Of a stretch of DNA of 64,000 nucleotides, positions 28,788-39,069 are shown piece by piece; position 1 is the first letter of the stretch; every line of letters starts with the position of its first letter. The stretch comes from Tabrizicola sp. GTDB taxonomy: Bacteria; Pseudomonadota; Alphaproteobacteria; Rhodobacterales; Rhodobacteraceae. The notes under the pieces are model-generated. The model worked only from the letters and a program-made list of their open reading frames with translations. It did not search any database and had not been told where the DNA came from. Location: positions 1 to 64,000 of the forward strand of contig NZ_JAUXZE010000056.1 of assembly GCF_030694085.1 (NCBI RefSeq), in the 5' to 3' direction. The translations under genes and the position numbers were made by a program.

Positions 28788-30329
28788 ATGAACGAAGTTG
28801 CAGGGCGCAGGTCGCGCAGTGGTGGGGGCGCCAGCCGTCGGGCAGAGCGGACCGCGGTCAGCTTCGAGACCGCGCGCTTCATCCAGCGCAACATCCCGAA
28901 CTTCGAGATCCTGAACGAGGAAGCCCTTCAGATCATCGAGCACAACGCCGAGACGGTGCTGGAAGAGATCGGCGTCAACTTCGTCGAAAACCCCGCCGCT
29001 TTGGCCCGCTGGCGCAATGCCGGGGCCGACGTGCAGGGCGAGCGGGTGCATATTCCCCGGGGCCTTGCCCGCAAGCTGATCTCGACCGCGCCCAAGACCT
29101 TCACCCAGCACGCCCGCAACCCCGAGCGCAATGTCGACATCGGTGGGCGGAACCTGGTGCTGGCGCCGGTTTACGGCCCGCCCTTCGTGCGCGACATGGA
29201 AGGTGGGCGCCGCTATGCCACGCTGGAGGATTTCCAGAACTTCGTGAAACTGGGCTACATGTCCAAGTGGCTGCACCATTCGGGCGGCACGGTTTGCGAG
29301 CCGACCGACGTGCCGGTGAACAAGCGCCACCTCGACATGCTGCTTGCCCACATGACGCTGTCGGACAAGCCCTTCATGGGCTCGGTCACCGAACCCAGCC
29401 GCGCGCAGGATTCCGTGGACATGGCGAAGATCCTGTTCGGGGACGCTTTCGTCGACCAGAACACGGTGATGACCTCGCTCATCAACATCAACTCGCCGAT
29501 GGTCTTCGACGGGATCATGATGGGCGCGCTGGAGGTTTATGCCGCGAACAACCAGGCAAGCATCGTCTCGCCCTTCATCGTCGGCGGCGCGATGGCCCCG
29601 GTGACGGTGGCTGGGACGCTGACCCAGGTTCTGGCGGAAATCCTGGCCGGGGTGTCCTACAGCCAGCTGATCCGTCCCGGCTCGCCCGTCATCGCCGGGG
29701 CCTTCGTGACCTCGATCGACATGAACTCCGGCGCGCCGACCTTCGGAACGCCGGAAGCGGCGCACATCACCTATGGCGCGGGCCAACTGGTGCGGCGTCT
29801 GGGGCTGCCCTACCGTTCCGGCGGGTCCTTCTGCGGGTCCAAGCTGCCGGACGCGCAGGCGGCTTATGAGACGGCGAACTCGCTGAACATGGCGCTGCTT
29901 GCGGGCGTGAACTTCATGCTTCACGCCTGCGGCTGGCTGGAAGGGGGCCTTGTCAGTTCCTATGAGAAGTTCGTCATGGACGCCGACCAGCTTGGCACCT
30001 TGCACCACCTGGCACAGGGCATCCAGGTCGACACCAACGGACAGGCGATGGACGCGATCCGCGAGGTTGGGCCCGGCGGCCACTACCTTGGTTGCAGCCA
30101 CACTCAGGCCAACTTCAAGTCGGCCTTCTGGCGCTCGGACCTCTTTGACTACAAGCCCTTCGAGACCTGGGCCGAGGAAGGCGCGCGCGACACGCAAAGC
30201 CTTGCCAATGAAAAGGTCAAGAAGCAGCTGGCCGACTACGTGGCCCCCGACATGGACCCTGGCACCCGCGAGGCGCTGGAGGCTTTCGTCGCAACCCGCA
30301 AGGCCGCGATGCCGGACGCCTTCATCTGA
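28788..30329 (+). CDS. Trimethylamine methyltransferase (MttB) superfamily protein, apparently non-pyrrolysine
   Basis: MttB-like residues throughout ([50 protein letters not shown]) with no internal stop. Confidence 0.9.
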   Translation: MNEVAGRRSRSGGGASRRAERTAVSFETARFIQRNIPNFEILNEEALQIIEHNAETVLEEIGVNFVENPAALARWRNAGADVQGERVHIPRGLARKLISTAPKTFTQHARNPERNVDIGGRNLVLAPVYGPPFVRDMEGGRRYATLEDFQNFVKLGYMSKWLHHSGGTVCEPTDVPVNKRHLDMLLAHMTLSDKPFMGSVTEPSRAQDSVDMAKILFGDAFVDQNTVMTSLININSPMVFDGIMMGALEVYAANNQASIVSPFIVGGAMAPVTVAGTLTQVLAEILAGVSYSQLIRPGSPVIAGAFVTSIDMNSGAPTFGTPEAAHITYGAGQLVRRLGLPYRSGGSFCGSKLPDAQAAYETANSLNMALLAGVNFMLHACGWLEGGLVSSYEKFVMDADQLGTLHHLAQGIQVDTNGQAMDAIREVGPGGHYLGCSHTQANFKSAFWRSDLFDYKPFETWAEEGARDTQSLANEKVKKQLADYVAPDMDPGTREALEAFVATRKAAMPDAFI

Positions 30330-30336
30330 ACAGGGA

Positions 30337-30365
30337 AGGGGCGGGAGAGCCGCCCCTTTTCTTTG
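30337..30365 (+). terminator. Rho-independent terminator
   Basis: AAGGGGCGG-GAGAG-CCGCCCCTTTTCTTT. Confidence 0.85.
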
Positions 30366-30368
30366 ATT

Positions 30369-30653
30369 TCAGGCCATTCCGCCCCGGCGCAACAGCTGCG
30401 CCTCGGCCAGAAGCGCGATCAGCACCTCGATGTGCCGCGCCACGGAATAGCTTGCTTCCCCCGCCACGCGGGTCGCTTCCAGCTTTGCCTCGACCGAAAT
30501 CAGCGACGTGACCGTGTCCTCGGGCGAGGCGGCGCTTGCCACATAGCGCCGCAGGTCGCGTTCGCGCCGGTATTCGCCCAGTCCGAAGCGGGCCGCCCGC
30601 ATCAAAAGCCTGGGACGGCGCAGGGTGGCAAGCAGGGTGCGGCAGTCGGTCAT
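30369..30653 (-). CDS. DUF6477-like small protein (94 aa)
   Basis: Clean ORF divergent from the DUF6456-like gene; family call from recalled Rhodobacterales synteny. Confidence 0.65.
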   Translation of the reverse strand: MTDCRTLLATLRRPRLLMRAARFGLGEYRRERDLRRYVASAASPEDTVTSLISVEAKLEATRVAGEASYSVARHIEVLIALLAEAQLLRRGGMA

Positions 30654-30852
30654 GGGATCCTCCGTTACTGGATGGGAGCATCCTTAGCTGACACAACCTG
30701 GCGTTGCGCAACCCAAGGTTGCAGCGCGCGCTGGTTACCGAAGAGTTTAAGATTTCAGTCGAATTGTAAGGGCTGAGCGAAAGCTTAACCTACAGGTAAC
30801 CAATTCGACCCAAGGTTGCAGATGTCCAAAGCTGGACGTATTGCAGCCCAGG

Positions 30853-32004
30853 GTGGACAAGGACAGGACGACTGAATTGCCCGAATTGATCGTTGCCAGC
30901 CTGCCAGACTGGCTTCCTGCAGCTGTGCGTCATTACCTCGACCATACCGAAGACGGCACATCGCTAAGGGAGCTGGCACGGCGCGAAGGGCTCCATGCCT
31001 CGACCATCCTGCGGCAGGTGCGGCGGTTCGAGAACCGTCGTGAAGACCCGCTGATGGACGAGGCGCTTTCAGCCCTGTCCCGCACTGCCTTGCGTCGTTC
31101 CGATGATCCAGCCCGAAAGGATGACCCGCCCATGTCGGTCCATACGCATCTACCTGCCCCGGGCGAACAGCCCGCGATCTGCGACGAGCAGGCCCTGGTT
31201 CGCGAGGGAATGCGCGTCCTGCGCCGCCTGGCAGAACCCAATGCTGTCATGGCCATCGCCCCTGACCTGGACAAGGCGGTGGTGATCCGCGACTTGCCCG
31301 ACGGCAAAAGCCTGCGGACGGCGGTGCTGGAACGGTCCGTCGCCCACGCCTTCGCGCTGAAGGACTGGGTCACCTGCCGCAAGCCGGGCCGCGTCTCGAC
31401 CTACGAGATCACCTCGGCCGGCCGCGCCGCGCTGAAGCGGATGGTGGACGAGGAAGACCGCCGCCGTCAGGGCCTTGCCGAGGCGGCGACGCCCTTCGGC
31501 GACCAGCACCGCAGCTGGGACGAGCGCGAGGTGATGGACGACGGCGGCCCGCGCCGGGTGCGCTATAACCTGGCGGAAAGCCCGGTGGCTCTGCTGGGTC
31601 GCCGCCGCGACCGCGACGGCAAGCCGTTCCTGGAACCCGAACTGGTCGCCGCCGCCGAACGCCTGCGCGAGGATTTCGAGCTGGCCCAGATGGGGCCGCG
31701 CGTGGCGCAGAATTGGGACCGCTTCCTGACCGGCGGCGACCGGGGGGCGTTTCAGGCGGACAGCGGGTTGGCGGAAGGCCCGTCCTCGGCGCGGTCCCGC
31801 GTCGCGGCTGCACTGCGCGACCTGGGGCCGGGTCTTGGCGACGTGGCGCTGCGCTGCTGCTGCTTCCTGGAAGGGCTGGAGGTCGCCGAAAAGCGCATGG
31901 GCTGGGCGGCCCGGTCGGGCAAGATCGTCCTGCGCATCGCACTCATGCGGCTGCGGCGGCACTACGAGGAAACCTATGGCAAGTCCGGCCCGCTGATCGG
32001 CTAG
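30853..32004 (+). CDS. DUF6456-like helix-turn-helix protein
   Basis: LRELARREGLHASTILRQVRRFENRR (HTH-like), conserved C-terminal GLGDVALRCCCFLEGLEVAEKRMGWAARSGKIVLRIALMRLRRHY. Exact start uncertain (ORF track gives 30841). Confidence 0.75.
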   Translation: MDKDRTTELPELIVASLPDWLPAAVRHYLDHTEDGTSLRELARREGLHASTILRQVRRFENRREDPLMDEALSALSRTALRRSDDPARKDDPPMSVHTHLPAPGEQPAICDEQALVREGMRVLRRLAEPNAVMAIAPDLDKAVVIRDLPDGKSLRTAVLERSVAHAFALKDWVTCRKPGRVSTYEITSAGRAALKRMVDEEDRRRQGLAEAATPFGDQHRSWDEREVMDDGGPRRVRYNLAESPVALLGRRRDRDGKPFLEPELVAAAERLREDFELAQMGPRVAQNWDRFLTGGDRGAFQADSGLAEGPSSARSRVAAALRDLGPGLGDVALRCCCFLEGLEVAEKRMGWAARSGKIVLRIALMRLRRHYEETYGKSGPLIG

Positions 32005-32007
32005 TGC

Positions 32008-32583
32008 TCAGGCGCCAATGCCCCGCGCGATCAGCATGACCGAGATCGCCGCCAGCCAGACCGAGGCCAGCCGCCGCAGCACGAAAAGCGCGCGCGGCTG
32101 GCCAACCCCGCGGCGGCGCAGCACTGCGCCGCCTGCGGCCCAGATCGCGGCGACCAGCACCACCAGCGCGGCGAAGAGCACAAGGTTCAGCCCCAGCCGG
32201 TCAGACGAGGGCAAGAGGACCAGCCCGAAGATCAGCGCCTTGGGGTTCAGTGCTGTGGTAACAAACAGGGTCCGCGCCCCGACCGACTTCACGCCCGCAA
32301 CCGCCGCAAGCGGCTGCCACAGCTTCGCCGCAAGGACCGCCACCCACAGCGCCGCCGCCAAAGTCACCGACCGTTGCAGCCACGCGTGATCGACCAGCAG
32401 GGCCGCGCCCACCAGGCTTAGCGGCAGGACCGAAAGGAAATACCCCGCAAGCTCCGCCGGAACCAGCCGCATCGCCCCCGCCCAGCCGCGCTCGGCCGCA
32501 GCTACCAGCACCAGCGAATTCGTCGGCCCCGGAGTCAGAAGCAGAAGCAGGATCGCAAGGGAAAGCTCGGGCACGGTCATCAT
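32008..32583 (-). CDS. LysE-type transporter
   Basis: [30 protein letters not shown]...[17 protein letters not shown]. Confidence 0.85.
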   Translation of the reverse strand: MMTVPELSLAILLLLLTPGPTNSLVLVAAAERGWAGAMRLVPAELAGYFLSVLPLSLVGAALLVDHAWLQRSVTLAAALWVAVLAAKLWQPLAAVAGVKSVGARTLFVTTALNPKALIFGLVLLPSSDRLGLNLVLFAALVVLVAAIWAAGGAVLRRRGVGQPRALFVLRRLASVWLAAISVMLIARGIGA

Positions 32584-32858
32584 GGGCTCCTGTCTTAGTC
32601 TGCAGATGCCCGGTCGGGAAGGGGGATGCCTTGATCCGCATCAACCGCGCAATGCAACCGGGGCCGGCGGTCGCGCCCCGCGCTGCCCCCATCTCCGGGG
32701 CTTCCCCGCCCCCGGAAGCGCGCCGCGACAAGACCAGAGGCGCGCGTGTCCTGCATTTCGCACAAGGGCCTGCGGCGGCCCAAGCAGACCTCGCTGCGTT
32801 GCCTTGGACGCAAAACCGGCTTATCTGGAAGAAGACCAAGCCGTCAGGGGGAATTTCC

Positions 32859-33803
32859 GTGCGCGACCTCAAGCTTCCCGAAGAGCGTCACCCCGAAAAG
32901 GCGCATCGCCCGGACAATGCCCAGCCAAAGAAGCCCGCGTGGATCAGGGTCAAGGCCCCCACCTCCGAGGGCTACAAGAAGACCCGCGACATCCTGCGTG
33001 AAAAGAAGCTGGTGACAGTGTGTGAGGAAGCGGGCTGCCCCAACGTCGGCGAATGTTGGAGCCAGGGTCACGCCACCATGATGATCATGGGCGAGATCTG
33101 CACCCGCGGCTGCACCTTCTGCAACGTGGCGACGGGCAAGCCGCAGACCCTTGACGCCTTCGAACCGGGCCGCGTTGCGCACGCCGTCGCGGAACTCGGG
33201 CTGGCCCATGTCGTCGTAACCTCAGTCGACCGCGATGACCTCGACGACGGCGGGGCCGAACACTTCGCCCAGACCATCCGCGCGATCCGGCATCGGTCTC
33301 CTGCCACCACGATCGAGGTCCTGACCCCCGACTTCCTGAAGTGTCCGCCGTCGGCGCTGGAGAAGGTGGTCGAGGCGCGGCCCGATGTCTTCAACCACAA
33401 CCTTGAAACCGTGCCCGGCCTTTACCACGAGGTCCGCCCCGGCGCGCGCTACTTCCACAGCTTGCGCCTTTTGCAGCGGGTGAAAGAGCTGGACCCGATG
33501 ATGTTCACCAAGTCCGGCATCATGGTCGGCCTTGGCGAAACCCGGCAGGCAGTCCTTCAGGTGATGGACGACATGCGGTCGGCGGACGTCGATTTCCTGA
33601 CCATTGGCCAGTATCTGCAACCGACCCCGAAGCATCACCGTGTCGACTGTTTTGTCACGCCTGACGAATTCAAGGCCTATGAGACGGCGGCCTGGGGCAA
33701 GGGTTTCCTGATGGTTTCGGCCACGCCGCTGACCCGGTCAAGCTATCACGCGGGTGACGATTTTGCCCGGATGCGGGACGCCCGGCAGGCCGGACGCGGC
33801 TGA
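32859..33803 (+). CDS. lipA: Lipoyl synthase
   Basis: [26 protein letters not shown] (radical SAM CxxxCxxC); GTG start at 32859 ([20 protein letters not shown]) preferred to the upstream ATG at 32631. Confidence 0.96.
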   Translation: MRDLKLPEERHPEKAHRPDNAQPKKPAWIRVKAPTSEGYKKTRDILREKKLVTVCEEAGCPNVGECWSQGHATMMIMGEICTRGCTFCNVATGKPQTLDAFEPGRVAHAVAELGLAHVVVTSVDRDDLDDGGAEHFAQTIRAIRHRSPATTIEVLTPDFLKCPPSALEKVVEARPDVFNHNLETVPGLYHEVRPGARYFHSLRLLQRVKELDPMMFTKSGIMVGLGETRQAVLQVMDDMRSADVDFLTIGQYLQPTPKHHRVDCFVTPDEFKAYETAAWGKGFLMVSATPLTRSSYHAGDDFARMRDARQAGRG

Positions 33804-33813
33804 TCCTGAACAC

Positions 33814-33841
33814 AAAAAGGGCCGCACGTCGGCGGCCCTTT
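33814..33841. terminator. Bidirectional terminator between convergent genes
   Basis: AAAAAGGGCCGC-ACGTCG-GCGGCCCTTT. Confidence 0.8.
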
Positions 33842-33864
33842 CATGAGAGCTCAGGCCTTGGACT

Positions 33865-34740
33865 TCAGAACTTGTAGCCGACGCCTATGTCGAAAAGCTC
33901 GTCCGAGCCCGTAACCTTGGTGCCGCCGCCTTCGACGAACAGACCGTTGTCCAGGCTGTAGGTTGCCGAGATCGAGTAGATGTCGCTGGCGTCCTGCACC
34001 ATCAGCATGTCGCCGCGCAGGGTCAGCGCCGTCATGACGTCAACGCTGCCATAAAGCCGCACCGTATGGCGGGTGTCCGCAGCATCGTATTGCGCCAGCG
34101 CGGCTCCGATGTCGAAGCGGTCGGCATCGTGGAACGCGCCGATCTGCATCAGGGAAAGATCAGGGCCGGGGGCTGTTGCGAACTCGCCGGTGATGAAGAA
34201 CGTCGTTGCGCCCGCCGCATAATGCATGAAGCCTTCGGCGACGTCGGCGTTCCGGTCGTTCATGTGGTGATACCCGGCCCCGAAGCTTAGACTGCCCGCG
34301 TCCTGCTTCCAGGTGATGCCCGGTGTCATGCCACGATCGAAGGAACTGGCCAGGCTGGCGATCGAACCGCGCAGGAAACTCGACTCGAGGTCAAGCAGGC
34401 GCGAGGACGAAAAGCGCGGCATCACGCGCTCGGTCTCCGACAGCGGGCGCGGGGCACCCACAGCAAACTCGCCAGCGCCGGTCGACAGCACAAGTGCAGC
34501 CCAGATATTCGTGAAGTCCGACCCGTCGTCTAGTCGGGTCGTATCCAGCGCGGCATCAAAGCCCAGAAGACCGCCAGACCGCCAGCTCATGCCGATGTCG
34601 CCGTCCAGCGCCAGCACCTCGTCCGAGCCGCCGTCCAGATATTCCAGCTTGATCTCGCCGCCGAAGGACAGGCCCGTGTCCTGGGCGGTGGCGGGAAGCG
34701 CGAAAGCCGCGACAAGCGCGGGAAGAAGAAGCCTGCTCAT
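33865..34740 (-). CDS. Porin-like outer membrane beta-barrel protein
   Basis: Signal peptide, alternating strands, C-terminal FDIGVGYKF. Confidence 0.75.
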   Translation of the reverse strand: MSRLLLPALVAAFALPATAQDTGLSFGGEIKLEYLDGGSDEVLALDGDIGMSWRSGGLLGFDAALDTTRLDDGSDFTNIWAALVLSTGAGEFAVGAPRPLSETERVMPRFSSSRLLDLESSFLRGSIASLASSFDRGMTPGITWKQDAGSLSFGAGYHHMNDRNADVAEGFMHYAAGATTFFITGEFATAPGPDLSLMQIGAFHDADRFDIGAALAQYDAADTRHTVRLYGSVDVMTALTLRGDMLMVQDASDIYSISATYSLDNGLFVEGGGTKVTGSDELFDIGVGYKF

Positions 34741-34870
34741 TGGTTTTTTTCCGTTCTGCTCGGGTTATTTTTTTGCCAGTATGCCGCAAAACCCTGCGAA
34801 GGGAAAGTCCTCGTGATCAATATCTTGTGGCTTTGTCCACCGGTAGCGGTTCCGCCATAACGGATTTCGG

Positions 34871-35758
34871 TCAATCCGCGTTGGGCACGGCCAGCAGATA
34901 CTCTGCCACCGCTTGCCGGTCGCTTTCGGGCAGCCACGCCATGTTCTCGACCACATGCGCCATGTGGCCGCCAACGCTGTCATAGTCCGGCGTGAAGCCT
35001 GTCGTCAGGTACTGAACGATGTCGGGCGCGCTCCAGCCCAGCTTTCCCGGCGTGATGTTCGGAATACGCCCCTCGCCAGACGGGTTCGGCGCGCCCCCCA
35101 GCCAACGCGCGGTATCCATGCCGCCCAGCATGTTGCGGGGCGTGTGACATTCGCCGCAATGCGCCATCGCTTCGGCGATGTAACGGCCGCGCGCGGCAGT
35201 GGGTGTCAGGTTCCCCGGCAGCGCCCAGTCGTCCGTCAGGAACATCAGCTTCCAGGCCCCGATCGTCTCTCGCCGCGAAAAGGGGAACCCCAGTTCGTGC
35301 GGCTGGCTGGGGGTCGCATCGGCCGGCAGCGTCTTCATGAAGGCGTAAAGGTCCGCCACATCCTGCATCTTCATTTTGGCATAAGACGCATAGGGCAGGG
35401 CAGGATAGTAATGCTCGCCTTCCGGGCTGACCCCTCGGGTGATGGCATTGGCCAGGTCCAGCAGCGTCCAGTCGCCGATCCCGTGCTGTATGTCCTGGCT
35501 GATGTTCGGCGCGATGAAGGTGCCGAAGTCCGACGTAAACCGCTGCCCGCCCGACAGGACCAGCTCGGCCTCGCCTTCGGCCTTGTCGGCGGCGTGGCAC
35601 GAGGCGCAGCCGGTGGCCCAGAAAATCGACTCGCCCCGCGCGGCATCGCCGGTCAGGTCCGACACGGCGGCGGCGGCCAGCGGATTTGGCCGGGCCAACA
35701 CGTAAAGCCCCCCCGCGCCGACCAGACCAAGGACGACCAGCCAGCGAATGATCCGCAT
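34871..35758 (-). CDS. Membrane-anchored diheme cytochrome c
   Basis: Two CxxCH motifs (CASCH, CGECH), N-terminal TM. Confidence 0.92.
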   Translation of the reverse strand: MRIIRWLVVLGLVGAGGLYVLARPNPLAAAAVSDLTGDAARGESIFWATGCASCHAADKAEGEAELVLSGGQRFTSDFGTFIAPNISQDIQHGIGDWTLLDLANAITRGVSPEGEHYYPALPYASYAKMKMQDVADLYAFMKTLPADATPSQPHELGFPFSRRETIGAWKLMFLTDDWALPGNLTPTAARGRYIAEAMAHCGECHTPRNMLGGMDTARWLGGAPNPSGEGRIPNITPGKLGWSAPDIVQYLTTGFTPDYDSVGGHMAHVVENMAWLPESDRQAVAEYLLAVPNAD

Positions 35759-35816
35759 CTTGTGTCCTCCGATACACCTGCGCGGCGACCCTAACCGACC
35801 CGCCGCGCGCGTCCAA

Positions 35817-35993
35817 TCACGGTTTCGGGCGTAGGCTGTCCACCGTCATCCAGTCGGGCCAACCGATGAAATACTCGATCCCGACCAGAACCAGGCACAG
35901 CGCGACCACCCCGAACACCAGTTTCACCCGACCCTCGGAGGGCGGGTTCTGCGCCCAGCGTTTGGCGCGCAGCAGCCAGGTCAGGGCGTTCAT
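35817..35993 (-). CDS. Small membrane protein (58 aa), below the ORF-track cut-off
   Basis: Minus strand reads [61 protein letters not shown] overlaps the hpt stop. Confidence 0.8.
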   Translation of the reverse strand: MNALTWLLRAKRWAQNPPSEGRVKLVFGVVALCLVLVGIEYFIGWPDWMTVDSLRPKP

Positions 35994-36535
35994 GCTTCCT
36001 CGGTGAACCGCACCTTGCCGATGTAGGGCAGGTTGCGGTTGCGTTGCGCGAAGTCGATGCCGTAACCCACCACGAACTCGTCGGGGATCTCGAACCCGGT
36101 CCAGTCGGCCTTGACTGGCACTTCCCGGCGCGAGGGCTTGTCGAGAAGCGCGCAGACCCTAAGCCGCTTCGGCTCGCGCGCCTGCAAAAGGTGGATGACA
36201 TGGTGCAGCGTAAAGCCGGTGTCGACGATATCCTCGACCAGCAGGACATCCCGGCCGGCGATCTCGCCCCGCAAGTCCTTCAGGATGCGCACTTCGCGGC
36301 TGGAGTGCATCGCGTCGCCATAGCTGGAGGCCTCCAGGAAATCGACCTCGACTGGCAGCTCGATCTCACGCACCAAGTCCGCGATGAAGACGAAGGACCC
36401 GCGCAAAAGGCCCACGACGACCAGCTTGTCGGTGCCGTGGAAGTGCTGGGTGATCTCGCGCGCCAAGGCCTCGACCCGGGCCGCGATGGATTTGGCGCTG
36501 ATCATCTGGTCGATCACGTAGGGGCGGTCGGGCAT
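35990..36535 (-). CDS. hpt: Hypoxanthine phosphoribosyltransferase
   Basis: [51 protein letters not shown] (PRPP motif). Confidence 0.95.
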   Translation of the reverse strand: MPDRPYVIDQMISAKSIAARVEALAREITQHFHGTDKLVVVGLLRGSFVFIADLVREIELPVEVDFLEASSYGDAMHSSREVRILKDLRGEIAGRDVLLVEDIVDTGFTLHHVIHLLQAREPKRLRVCALLDKPSRREVPVKADWTGFEIPDEFVVGYGIDFAQRNRNLPYIGKVRFTEEA

Positions 36536-36657
36536 CGTGTCATCCGGGTTGTTCGTCCCTTCCTAGCCGCCAAAGCCACAGTTGCCTAGGCCGTGACACG
36601 ACGCCCGCTTGATCTTGGCCGCGCCTCGGGCCACATCTCTGGCCGAAAGAGACGCCG

Positions 36658-37116
36658 ATGCCCACCCATTCCGAAACCAAACGCCTGCCCTATACCGCCC
36701 AGCAGATGTACGATCTGGTGGCCGATGTCGCATCATACCCGAAGTTCCTGCCCTGGAACTCGGCAGCCCGCATCCGCTCATGCACTCCCATCGCGGGCGG
36801 AGGCGAGGTGATGGAGGCGGACCTCGTGATCAGCTTCAAGGTCTTCCGTGAACGCTTCGGCAGCCGGGTCACCCTCTGGCCCGAGGCGATGAGGATCGAC
36901 ACCGAATACCTCGATGGCCCCTTCCGCCACATGCGGTCGAACTGGGCCTTCCGCGACATTTCAGGTGGCTGCGAGGTCGACTTTCATGTCGATTTCGAAT
37001 TCAAGAACGCGATCCTGCAAGGGATCATCGGCGTCGTGTTCAACGACGCCATGCTGCGCGTGGTCCGCGCCTTCGAACGCCGTGCGGCGGAATTGTATGG
37101 GCCGGGGCCGATTTGA
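36658..37116 (+). CDS. COQ10/RatA-like SRPBCC protein
   Basis: YTAQQMYDLVADVASYPKFLPWNSAARI; DFHVDFEFKNAILQGIIGVVF. Confidence 0.92.
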   Translation: MPTHSETKRLPYTAQQMYDLVADVASYPKFLPWNSAARIRSCTPIAGGGEVMEADLVISFKVFRERFGSRVTLWPEAMRIDTEYLDGPFRHMRSNWAFRDISGGCEVDFHVDFEFKNAILQGIIGVVFNDAMLRVVRAFERRAAELYGPGPI

Positions 37117-37174
37117 CGCGACGGAAATTCCTCGTGGCGGCGTGACACCCGCATGACCTGACCGGAGGAATTCC

Positions 37175-38041
37175 ATGCGAGTCATTGCCCTGCTGATTGC
37201 CATCTTCCTGTCCCAGCCGCTTGCCGCCGAGACCGTCCGGCTTGGCGACCGCTGGTACAGGATCGATCTGCCCGCCGATCCAAGGGGCGCGCCGCTGATC
37301 CTTGCGTTGCATGGCGGGGGCGGGGACCCCGGCCAGTTCGCCCGCGCTTCGGGTCTGGCCCGTGCCGCGACGCGGGCAGGCTTCGCCGTGGCCTTCCCCG
37401 CGGGGACGGGTCGGCGCGAGGATCGGCTACTGACCTGGAACGGTGGCTACTGCTGCGGCTGGGCCGCGCGTCGGGACGTCGATGACATCGGCTTTCTGAA
37501 ACATGTGATCGCCGATGCCGCCCAGCGGTTCGGCGTGGACGGGCAGGGGGTCTATCTGACCGGCATGTCCAACGGCTCGATCCTGGCCGAGACCTTTGCG
37601 GCGAAACATCCCGATCTCGTGCGCGCTGTTGCGGGCGTGGCCGGCACGATGGACACCCGCCGCAACCGGGTTCAGGGCCAAGTGCCCGCACTGATCATTC
37701 ACGGCACCGCCGACACGATGGTTCCTTTCGCGGGCGGTCTGGGCGATACCAGCCTGACGCGGACCAAGTTCGCCTCGGTTCCTTCCGTGGTGCAGGCCTT
37801 TCTGGCACCCTGGGGCGGCGGGCTGGTCCAGACCAGCCGCGCCATCGATACCCGCGATGATGGCACTTCGGTCACCGTCACCGACTACCGGACGCGCGGC
37901 CGTGTGGTCCTGCGGCTGATGACGGTCGAGGGCGGAGCGCACCACTGGCCGGGCGGGCGCAAGGCCCGGCTTACCGAGGGCAAGACAGAAGAGATCGACG
38001 CGACGACCGAGATACTGCGCTTCTTTGCGGCCAATCCATGA
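37175..38041 (+). CDS. Secreted polyhydroxybutyrate depolymerase/LpqC-like esterase
   Basis: Signal peptide; LILALHGGGGDPGQF, VYLTGMSNGSILA (GxSxG), C-terminal GGAHHWPGG. Confidence 0.88.
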   Translation: MRVIALLIAIFLSQPLAAETVRLGDRWYRIDLPADPRGAPLILALHGGGGDPGQFARASGLARAATRAGFAVAFPAGTGRREDRLLTWNGGYCCGWAARRDVDDIGFLKHVIADAAQRFGVDGQGVYLTGMSNGSILAETFAAKHPDLVRAVAGVAGTMDTRRNRVQGQVPALIIHGTADTMVPFAGGLGDTSLTRTKFASVPSVVQAFLAPWGGGLVQTSRAIDTRDDGTSVTVTDYRTRGRVVLRLMTVEGGAHHWPGGRKARLTEGKTEEIDATTEILRFFAANP

Positions 38042-38047
38042 AGACCA

Positions 38048-38094
38048 AAATTCCTTAAGCAAGGAATTTGACAAATCCTTTACTTAAAGGATTT
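38048..38094. terminator. Tandem inverted repeats between convergent genes (possible double bidirectional terminator)
   Basis: AAATTCCTT-AAGC-AAGGAATTT (38048-38069) and AAATCCTTT-ACTT-AAAGGATTT (38073-38094). Confidence 0.7.
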
Positions 38095-38098
38095 GGCC

Positions 38099-38575
38099 CT
38101 ACTCCAGCGCCGCTGCCAGCAGTGTCAGCGCGTGCTCGGTCGCGGCCTTGCGCACCTTCACCCGACCAAGTGCCCCGAATTCCACTGTCTCGACCCGGGT
38201 TTCCCGCCCCCTTTGCGCCAGACCGAAGCAGACCCGGCCTTCGGGCTTGAACTCGGACCCGCCAGGCCCCGCGATGCCGGTGATCGACACCGCGAGGTCC
38301 GCCCCCGAATGGGCCACGGCCCCATCGGCCATCTCGCGCGCGACCGCCTCGGACACGGCGCCATAAGCGGCAAGCGTCGCCGCCGACACCCCCAGCATCT
38401 CGACCTTGGCCGCGTTGGAATAGGTGACGAAGCCGCGCTCGAACACGTCGGACGAGCCAGCCACATCGGTCAGCCCGGCCGCAACCAGGCCCCCGGTGCA
38501 GCTTTCCGCCGTGGCGATCCGAAATCCCCAGTAGCGCGCCCGCGCCAGGAGATCGGGAACACTTACCCCAGCCAC
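38099..38575 (-). CDS. CinA family protein (C-terminal nicotinamide-nucleotide amidohydrolase domain)
   Basis: [53 protein letters not shown]. Probable GTG start at 38575. Confidence 0.93.
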   Translation of the reverse strand: MAGVSVPDLLARARYWGFRIATAESCTGGLVAAGLTDVAGSSDVFERGFVTYSNAAKVEMLGVSAATLAAYGAVSEAVAREMADGAVAHSGADLAVSITGIAGPGGSEFKPEGRVCFGLAQRGRETRVETVEFGALGRVKVRKAATEHALTLLAAALE

Positions 38576-39069
38576 GGCTGCACCAGCCCGTGATACACCC
38601 CCGCCAGCGCGACCGACGCGACCCCGGCGAAAAGCCCAGCCCAAAGGTCATCCAGCATCACGCCCTTCGCCCCCTCCATCCGGTCGGCCCGGCCCACCAG
38701 CCAGGGTTTCCAGATGTCGAATAGCCGGAACAAGAGGAACGGCGCGACCCAGCCCGGCCAGGCGCCGAACAAAAGGTCCGGGACATCGTGCCGCCACAGG
38801 GGAATCACCGTGAAGGACAGGGCAAGCAGCTGCCCCGCGACCTCGTCGATCACCACCTCCGAGGGGTCCTCGCCGCCGGTTGCGCGAAGGTATTGCGGCA
38901 CGGCCCAGAACCCCAGCATCGTCGCCACCACGAACCCGACCGGCACCGCCAGCGCCCAGCCGGCCTGATAGGCCGCGACCGCCAGAGCCACCGTGACCGC
39001 CGACGCCCAGGTCCCCGGTGCCGGTTTCAGGAAACCAGCGCCAAGGAAGGTGGCGACCATGCGGCTCAT
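38563..39069 (-). CDS. pgpA: Phosphatidylglycerophosphatase A
   Basis: [44 protein letters not shown]. Confidence 0.94.
   Translation of the reverse strand: MSRMVATFLGAGFLKPAPGTWASAVTVALAVAAYQAGWALAVPVGFVVATMLGFWAVPQYLRATGGEDPSEVVIDEVAGQLLALSFTVIPLWRHDVPDLLFGAWPGWVAPFLLFRLFDIWKPWLVGRADRMEGAKGVMLDDLWAGLFAGVASVALAGVYHGLVQPWLG

Noticed and set aside
28617-30197. 526-aa minus-strand ORF opposite the MttB-like gene
   Set aside because: Shadow ORF without domain; the plus strand is strongly family-like.
28788-30329. Pyrrolysine-containing MttB
   Set aside because: The frame has no in-frame TAG; it reads through with sense codons, so it is a non-Pyl homologue.
36658-37116. RatA toxin of a toxin-antitoxin system
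   Set aside because: The name is a common automatic label; the protein is a COQ10-like SRPBCC ubiquinone-binding homologue with no adjacent antitoxin.
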